Positions 7,476 to 11,180 of a stretch of 11,180 nt of DNA are shown piece by piece. Numbering within the stretch: the stretch's first letter is position 1; each line of letters opens with the position of its first letter. A model generated the notes under the pieces. The model saw nothing but the letters and a program-made list of their open reading frames with translations, made no database searches and was not told the DNA's origin. This DNA is from Clostridiales bacterium (GTDB taxonomy: Bacteria > Bacillota > Clostridia > Oscillospirales > Butyricicoccaceae): assembly GCA_019418305.1 (NCBI GenBank), contig DYCA01000010.1, positions 1 through 11,180 on the forward strand, written 5' to 3'. A program made the translations under genes and the position numbers.

Positions 7476-8750
7476 TTAATAGGCGAGAAATTCGCCGACT
7501 TCACAGTCATATGCCGTGGGGCGGACAGGCGCGGGCGGCTCGTACACGGTTGCGGCATAACCGCGCAGCGCGTCGGGCGCGTGGGTCAGCTCGTGCGGCG
7601 TGTTTGCCACGTCGGACGGATTGCGCGCATCGTGCTGCAAGGCAGGCAGCGTGCGAATCAGGTTGCGGCAGGTGTCGAAGATGGTCAGCCGAGGGCGGGG
7701 CTGACCCTGTTCGTCCTTGCGTGGGGCGAGCAGCTCATGCAGCGCCAGCCAGCCGGCAACGCGCTCGTTACAGCTTTTTTCAAAATCCAGTCCGCAGTCC
7801 GCAAACAGCTCCACCGCGCTTTTGCCGGTTTCCTGCCGCCGGTTCCACAAGTCGGGCGGGGCCAGACGGCAGTCGATATGCTCGCCGGAAAGCTCGCAGG
7901 CGAGAATAGCTGCCGCGGCTTCTGAGATAATCAAACCGGACTGATATAACTCTCTGTATACGACGCTGTACCCGTCCGGGCTTTGCGCAATCCAGAGCGC
8001 GGCCAGCATGTCCAGACCGTAGTCGATGGTCAGATACCGCCGCCAGTCACGGGGGATGGGGTGTGGACGCACGACATGCAGGGCGGGGCTGAACTCGCTG
8101 AAGTATCGTCCTTCGTCCAGCTCCCACACACCGTCCAGCAGCGCGCGCCGGTCGCGTACCGAAAGCAGTCGCAGCCGCTTTTCATAGCCTGCGTCCGCGC
8201 GGTGCAGGAAGGGGTTGTCCGTAAGCCGCGCGGGCAGGAACAGCCGCGAGCCGCCGTCAAATTCGGTTTGGGTGTCGGGCGGCATCGGGTCGATGTAACG
8301 CGCTTTGACCCATTGATGCCCCACGCCGCCCGGATTGGTCGTGCTTTTGACCTGCTTGGGGTAGTCGTTCGCCCCGCGCACACGCGAGATGAGATAGGTG
8401 AACTGGCTTTCGGTGAAGTGGGTCAACTCATCGAAACGCAAAACATCGTATTCCGCACTCTGGTACTTGGTCACATCGCTTTCCGCGTCGCAGTAGCCGA
8501 ACTCAAGCGTCGAGCCGTTTTTGAACTGCCATAGATGGTCGCTGACCTTGTAACTGGCAATCGACCGCGGGAACAGCCGCAGAGACGCGGGCACGAGCGA
8601 GCGCTCCAGCTCCGGCATCGTGCGCCGCAGCATGAGCTGCCGCGAGCCGGGGTAGCAGACGGCGAAGCGCAGCGCGTCGAGCAGCTGCCCGTGGCTTTTG
8701 CCGCCGCCTGCCGCGCCGCCGAACAGCGTTTCAAACGCGCCCGACTGCAC
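7476..8750 (-). CDS. terL: Phage terminase large subunit (start uncertain)
   Basis: This is the ATPase/nuclease motor of DNA packaging, 424 residues from the first possible start (GTG at 8750). ATPase motifs are Walker A at 11-19 (GGAAGGGKS), Walker B at 102-108 (DVLRFDE) and the coupling motif STTNPGG at 136-142. The C-terminal RNase H-like nuclease shows Asp243 (LTIDYGLD), an acidic residue near 299 (APPDLWNRR) and Asp392 (HAPDALRGY). All key residues are present. The start is odd. The GTG has no ribosome binding site and sits only ten residues before the P-loop. The same frame continues upstream into YEFPVTRRQSAF, which looks like the adenine-binding Q motif of terminases, but it contains no ATG, GTG or TTG between 8751 and 8939. 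Frameshifting from terS, coupled reinitiation or an inactivating indel are the options. Confidence 0.93.
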   Translation of the reverse strand: MQSGAFETLFGGAAGGGKSHGQLLDALRFAVCYPGSRQLMLRRTMPELERSLVPASLRLFPRSIASYKVSDHLWQFKNGSTLEFGYCDAESDVTKYQSAEYDVLRFDELTHFTESQFTYLISRVRGANDYPKQVKSTTNPGGVGHQWVKARYIDPMPPDTQTEFDGGSRLFLPARLTDNPFLHRADAGYEKRLRLLSVRDRRALLDGVWELDEGRYFSEFSPALHVVRPHPIPRDWRRYLTIDYGLDMLAALWIAQSPDGYSVVYRELYQSGLIISEAAAAILACELSGEHIDCRLAPPDLWNRRQETGKSAVELFADCGLDFEKSCNERVAGWLALHELLAPRKDEQGQPRPRLTIFDTCRNLIRTLPALQHDARNPSDVANTPHELTHAPDALRGYAATVYEPPAPVRPTAYDCEVGEFLAY

Positions 8751-8786
8751 GAATGCCGACTGCCGTCGGGTTACGGGGAATTCGTA
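8751..8786 (-). other. TerL-frame homology upstream of any start codon; candidate -1 recoding zone
   Basis: Twelve codons in the terL frame upstream of its GTG spell YEFPVTRRQSAF, matching the region that precedes Walker A in terminases. The terS frame ends here with TCC CCG TAA (8779-8771). A -1 slip of the peptidyl tRNA from CCG to CCC, with the stop codon in the A site, would continue as GTA ACC CGA and yield a TerS-TerL fusion running into VTRRQSAF. The heptamer is not a classical X-XXY-YYZ site, and I see no strong downstream pseudoknot. Confidence 0.35.
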
Positions 8787-9031
8787 TCGTCTACTATGCG
8801 GAACACGATCTCGATCGGTGCAGCTTCCTGCTCTTCGCCCACCAGCATCGCGCCCTTGCCGACTGTCCGGTCGAGGATCTCCTTGATCGCGCTCAGTCGG
8901 CTGTTTGCCGGTGCATCGGCGTCCCCGGCGATCTCGTAGAGCATCCCGACGAGTCTCCCGGGGTCGTCTGAACTTCGCAAGATGGCATCAACTCCTTCTG
9001 GGGTGGATTTGCTTGTCTTCCCGTGAGACAA
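8771..9031 (-). CDS. terS: Terminase small subunit-like protein (short; start uncertain)
   Basis: This reading gives 86 residues if the TTG at 9031 is used. The recognisable part is SSDDPGRLVGMLYEIAGDA, then SRLSAIKEILDRTVGKGAML and a beta-like tail ending FRIVDDTNSP. The A-I-K-E-I-L-D-R-x-x-GK block is typical of small proteins encoded directly before terL, which recognise phage DNA for packaging. The usual N-terminal helix-turn-helix region of about 50 or more residues is not visible. The start is poor: no ATG with a proper ribosome binding site exists before Met at MLYEIAG, although GAAGGAG occurs at about 8992-8998, eleven bases before a TTG (ILRSS). The open frame continues upstream but reads like noncoding AT-rich sequence. 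The gene may be naturally short, or truncated at the cassette boundary. Confidence 0.65.
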   Translation of the reverse strand: MSHGKTSKSTPEGVDAILRSSDDPGRLVGMLYEIAGDADAPANSRLSAIKEILDRTVGKGAMLVGEEQEAAPIEIVFRIVDDTNSP

Positions 9032-9086
9032 AGAATAGCCGACAAACGGAAAAATAACAAGAACAAATGTTTGATGTTTTTCAGGC

Positions 9087-9115
9087 TTGCAATTTATTGC
9101 CCTCTGCGGTATCCT
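9087..9115 (+). promoter_or_regulatory. Probable promoter of the cof-type hydrolase gene
   Basis: TTGCAA at 9087-9092, a 17-bp spacer and TATCCT at 9110-9115; four of six bases match in each box. The start would fall near 9122, giving a leader of about 30 nt with AGGGGGAAAA before the ATG. Spacing and position are good, sequence match is moderate. Confidence 0.4.
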
Positions 9116-9129
9116 GAATAGGAAATGGG

Positions 9130-9157
9130 AATATACAGGGGGAAAAGAAACATGCAA
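9130..9157 (-). promoter_or_regulatory. Weak candidate promoter for the phage operon
   Basis: On the minus strand, TTGCAT (9157-9152), a 16-bp spacer and TATATT (9135-9130). The -35 match is poor. It would give a leader of roughly 90 nt before the terS start and would overlap the cof start region, so the two directions might interfere. No better minus-strand promoter was seen before terS. Confidence 0.22.
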
Positions 9158-9973
9158 AACATCAAACTGATCGCGCTCGATTTGGACGGAACAGCGCTTA
9201 CACCGAACAATACGGTGTCTGATGCAACGGTTGACGCAGTGCGTCGTGCGCGAGAGGCGGGCGTGCATGTCGTGATTTCGACCGGACGTATCTGTGGTGA
9301 GGCGCGTGATTTTGCCGTGCAGATGAAAGCGGACGATTTGATGGTGACCGCAGGCGGCGCGTCTATTTCGCGTGTGTCTACCGGACGGTGCATGATGCGC
9401 ATGTCCATGCCGTGGGAGCCTGCCGTGCGTGCGGCGGCGGCGGTGGAGCGCATCGGGTTGATGGTGATGGTCTACGTAGGAGAAAACCTGCTCATTACCC
9501 CTTATGATGAAATGGAGTTTGCAAAATACAGATCCAACGAGGGTTATCTTGCGGTCAAGCAGGTTGTGCCTTCAATTGCGGAGTTTATCGCGGAGGGACA
9601 TGTGTCGGTGGATAAAATTTTCGCCCGCAGCAAAGATCCGGTCACTCTGCAGATGGTGCGCGATCAGATTCGGCAGATACCGGGCGTGCGCGTCATGAGC
9701 TCGGCGGAGGACAATATTGAAGTGGTCACGCCTGCGGCAGACAAAGGCACGGCGCTGGGGATGCTGTGTCGGGAGCTGGGCACCGATCTGTCTCATGCGG
9801 CGGCCATTGGTGACAGCGAAAACGATCTGGAAATGCTGCGCGCGGTCGAGCTGCCCATCGCCATGGGCAACGCCAACGACGCGGTTAAGGCAATCTGCAC
9901 GCGGCATACGCTGACCAATGCGGAGGACGGCGTGGCTGCGGCGATTGATCGGATTCTGGCGGAGAACGGATAA
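9152..9973 (+). CDS. Cof-type HAD-superfamily phosphatase
   Basis: This is a 273-residue cytosolic HAD hydrolase of the Cof/type IIB family, enzymes that dephosphorylate sugar phosphates, flavin or pyridoxal phosphates and similar small molecules. The individual substrate cannot be read from sequence. All four HAD motifs are visible. Motif I is ALDLDGTAL with the nucleophile Asp10 and acid Asp12. Motif II is VVISTGR (Thr44), motif III Lys198 in PAADKGTAL, and motif IV GDSENDLEML with Asp221 and Asp225. The segment between motifs II and III (about 85-185) is the C2 cap that determines substrate. The length is normal for the family. ATG 9152 is preferred over the in-frame ATG at 9125 because AGGGGGAAAA precedes it and the protein then begins directly with the first Rossmann strand. 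It is divergent from the phage operon and lies upstream of uppP in the same direction. Confidence 0.95.
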   Translation: MQNIKLIALDLDGTALTPNNTVSDATVDAVRRAREAGVHVVISTGRICGEARDFAVQMKADDLMVTAGGASISRVSTGRCMMRMSMPWEPAVRAAAAVERIGLMVMVYVGENLLITPYDEMEFAKYRSNEGYLAVKQVVPSIAEFIAEGHVSVDKIFARSKDPVTLQMVRDQIRQIPGVRVMSSAEDNIEVVTPAADKGTALGMLCRELGTDLSHAAAIGDSENDLEMLRAVELPIAMGNANDAVKAICTRHTLTNAEDGVAAAIDRILAENG

Positions 9974-10006
9974 TCGTGCGAAACACATCATTTTTGCGGA
10001 AAATGG

Positions 10007-10035
10007 TGGTATCCGGCGCGTAGATATGCTATAAT
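10007..10035 (+). promoter_or_regulatory. Extended -10 promoter of uppP
   Basis: TATAAT at 10030-10035 is a perfect -10 preceded by TGC (TG at 10027-10028), forming an extended -10. At a 17-bp distance, 10007-10012 reads TGGTAT, a poor -35, which extended -10 promoters tolerate. Transcription would begin near 10042. No terminator separates cof from this site, so partial cof-uppP cotranscription is possible. Confidence 0.6.
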
Positions 10036-10079
10036 AATTTTGTATATAATATTTGCCCCATCAAAAGGAGACATATTTC

Positions 10080-10913
10080 ATGAGTTTATGGTTTGCTATT
10101 TTGCAGGGTCTGGTACAGGGCCTGACCGAGTTTCTGCCCGTGTCATCGTCCGGTCATCTGGTGCTGGTGCAGACTCTGTTTGGCGACGGTGTAGAAACCA
10201 ACTATATGCTGTTTAATGTGCTGCTGCACTTTGGCACATTGCTGAGCGTTATCGTGGCCTTCTGGAAGGACATCAAAGAGCTGTTTGTGGAGTTTTTCGG
10301 CTGGATTCATGACGGATTCAAGATTAACGGCCATCCGTACCGCCGTTTTATTGTCATGCTGCTGCTGACCATTGTGCCGATGTTTGCGATTCTGCCGGTC
10401 AAGAGCAAGCTGGAGGAAGCGTTTTCCTCTCCGCTGCTGGTAGGCCTTCTGCTGCTTGTGACGGCAGCCATATTGTACCTGTCGGAGAAAGCGCCGAAAA
10501 AGCATAAGACCGAGGAAAACGCCACTTGGCTGGATGCGCTGATTGTCGGCATCGGCCAGTGCTTTGCCGTTCTGCCCGGCCTGTCCCGTTCGGGCACCAC
10601 CATCTGCACCGGTTTGTTCCGCGGTTTTTCGCGTGATTTTGCGGTGCGTTTCGCGTTTATCATGTCCCTGCCGGTGATTTTGGGCGCGAATATTCTGGAA
10701 CTGGTCGACGTGTTCAAGGACCCGGCGGCGGCAATGGGCGATGTGTCCATTGCCTGCTATCTGGTGGGCATTATAGCGGCGATGCTGTCCGGCCTTGCGG
10801 CGATTCGCATGGTGCGCTTTGTTTCCAAGCGCGGCAATTTCCGTCCGTTCGTGGTGTATTGCACTCTGATCGGTACTATCACCATCGTGGTAAGCCTGAT
10901 AAAAATGATATAA
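10080..10913 (+). CDS. uppP: Undecaprenyl-diphosphatase UppP (BacA)
   Basis: This integral membrane enzyme removes a phosphate from undecaprenyl diphosphate, recycling the lipid carrier for peptidoglycan and other wall polymers. Overproduction of the family gives bacitracin tolerance. The protein has 277 residues, the family norm. Motif 1 spans QGLTEFLPVSSSGHLVLVQT with Glu17, Ser22-24 and His26. Motif 2 is the PGLSRSGT block at 166-173 with Arg170. Hydrophobic segments occur at about 1-12, 45-63, 88-106, 117-135, 152-165, 185-210, 225-245 and 253-277. The ATG at 10080 follows AAAAGGAG by about nine bases and starts at the family-typical N-terminus; the frame is open upstream but without coding character. 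A strong extended -10 promoter precedes it and a terminator follows. Confidence 0.97.
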   Translation: MSLWFAILQGLVQGLTEFLPVSSSGHLVLVQTLFGDGVETNYMLFNVLLHFGTLLSVIVAFWKDIKELFVEFFGWIHDGFKINGHPYRRFIVMLLLTIVPMFAILPVKSKLEEAFSSPLLVGLLLLVTAAILYLSEKAPKKHKTEENATWLDALIVGIGQCFAVLPGLSRSGTTICTGLFRGFSRDFAVRFAFIMSLPVILGANILELVDVFKDPAAAMGDVSIACYLVGIIAAMLSGLAAIRMVRFVSKRGNFRPFVVYCTLIGTITIVVSLIKMI

Positions 10914-10947
10914 TGCCGTCTGCGGGCGCATATACCGCAGAGGTTGA

Positions 10948-10976
10948 GAAAAGTTCCGGATAACGGGACTTTTCTT
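10948..10976 (+). terminator. Probable terminator of uppP
   Basis: GAAAAGTTCCG (10948-10958) pairs with CGGGACTTTTC (10964-10974) with one G-U pair around a GATAA loop. The T-run TTTTCTT is partly inside the 3' arm. It lies 35 bp after the uppP stop. A small TGCGG/CCGCA hairpin (10921-10939) precedes it. Confidence 0.65.
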
Positions 10977-10995
10977 CGCACTTATCCGAAAAATA

Positions 10996-11036
10996 CCGGC
11001 CATTGGCCGGCATCATCCGCACACTGAGACGTGCGG
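10996..11036 (+). repeat. Two hairpins in the leader of the ftsK-like gene
   Basis: CCGGCC-ATT-GGCCGG (10996-11010) is a perfect 6-bp stem with a 3-nt loop. CCGCAC (11017-11022) pairs with GTGCGG (11031-11036) across an 8-nt loop. Both lie before the ribosome binding site GAGGG at about 11052-11056. They may be leader structure or extra termination after uppP. Confidence 0.35.
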
Positions 11037-11065
11037 GAAAGCAAATAAAGCGAGGGAAAAACACT

Positions 11066-11180
11066 TTGGCTGCAAAGAAAACCACAACCAAAAAGACTTC
11101 GTCGCGCGGGAAAACAGCCGCGCGGCGTGCGCCCGAGCCGGAGCCGGTCATGTCCCGTGCCACATGGGGCGCAATCTGGG
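11066..11180 (+). CDS. ftsK: Probable DNA translocase FtsK/SpoIIIE, N-terminal fragment (runs off window)
   Basis: Only the first 38 codons are present, with a TTG start preceded by GCGAGGGAAA. The encoded start is a very basic Lys/Thr tail (AAKKTTTKKTSSRGKTAARR), then APEPEPVMSRATWGAIW, which looks like the beginning of the first membrane segment. Clostridia FtsK/SpoIIIE proteins often begin with such a Lys/Thr/Ala-rich cytoplasmic tail before four membrane helices, and this family pumps chromosomal DNA through the septum during division or sporulation. None of the motor domain is visible, so another membrane protein with a basic tail cannot be excluded. The upstream leader contains two hairpins but no clear promoter. 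Confidence 0.55.
   Translation, partial: MAAKKTTTKKTSSRGKTAARRAPEPEPVMSRATWGAIW

Larger units (their letters stand above)
947..9031 (-). mobile_element. Phage head/packaging cassette (prophage remnant or domesticated module)
   Basis: Nine minus-strand genes follow the canonical order terS, terL, small membrane protein, portal, scaffold, major capsid, adaptor, nozzle-like protein, helical protein. Most gaps are below 35 bp or are overlaps, so they probably form one operon. A separate short scaffold, no maturation protease, and nozzle/adaptor genes straight after capsid point to a P22/T7-like short-tailed architecture. No integrase, repressor, replication, lysis or tail-fibre gene is present between eno and cof. 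I found no flanking direct repeat that would mark att sites. Boundaries given are those of the outermost genes, not of proven element ends. Confidence 0.75.
9069..9167. repeat. Perfect 12-bp inverted repeat spanning the cof promoter and start
   Basis: GTTTGATGTTTT at 9069-9080 is the exact reverse complement of AAAACATCAAAC at 9156-9167. The arms are 75 bp apart. The right arm covers codons 2 to 6 of cof and the left arm lies in the presumed terS leader. The pair brackets the divergent promoters and could be a two-site operator. Chance similarity in AT-rich DNA is possible. Confidence 0.4.

Noticed and set aside
830..9150. Attachment-site direct repeats flanking the phage cassette
   Set aside because: I compared the two flanks by eye and found no shared word longer than a few bases; no tRNA gene is present either.
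10143..11003. Minus-strand open frame of 286 codons antisense to uppP
   Set aside because: uppP has full family motifs and length on the other strand; the antisense product is a Gln/His-rich shadow.

Overview
The window looks like a chromosomal segment of a GC-rich Clostridia (Firmicutes) bacterium, plausibly a gut Oscillospirales/Butyricicoccus-type organism. This rests on the strong AGGAGG ribosome binding sites, sigma-A style promoters with extended -10 boxes, the Firmicutes-like eno, Cof-type hydrolase, uppP and ftsK-like genes, and the Clostridia-phage style of the structural proteins. The genus is an inference.

Layout. Positions 1-594 hold the 3' part of enolase (+). Positions 595-946 hold no protein gene but are dense in signals: a bidirectional eno terminator, a strong promoter (767-795) and a second terminator (894-929). 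Together the last two outline a candidate small RNA of about 130 nt or an orphan leader. Positions 947-9031 are a compact, entirely minus-strand phage morphogenesis operon. In transcription order it reads: small terminase-like protein, large terminase, a 64-aa membrane protein, portal, scaffold, HK97-fold major capsid protein with an extra C-terminal chitobiase-like domain, a short head-tail adaptor-like protein, a beta-propeller nozzle-like protein, and a helical/coiled-coil protein. Positions 9032-9151 are the divergent control region. They are followed on the plus strand by a Cof-type HAD phosphatase (9152-9973), uppP (10080-10913) and the first 38 codons of a probable FtsK/SpoIIIE DNA translocase (11066 to the edge).

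The phage genes are tightly coupled, with overlapping or nearly touching ends, and are all open. They account for DNA packaging, procapsid assembly and a short neck, as in P22/T7-like short-tailed phages. Nothing in the window encodes an integrase, repressor, replication protein, tail tape measure, tail fibre, holin or endolysin, and I see no attachment-site repeat. The cassette is therefore either a well-preserved prophage remnant or a retained head/packaging module of the gene-transfer-agent or capsid-forming-satellite type. The sequence alone cannot decide this.

The points most worth checking are: the stand-alone head cassette; terL, whose ATPase homology extends upstream of any usable start codon into terS (candidate -1 frameshift or reinitiation); the capsid-fused glycan-type domain; the candidate small RNA after eno; hairpins on both sides of the capsid gene; and a perfect 12-bp inverted repeat around the cof start.
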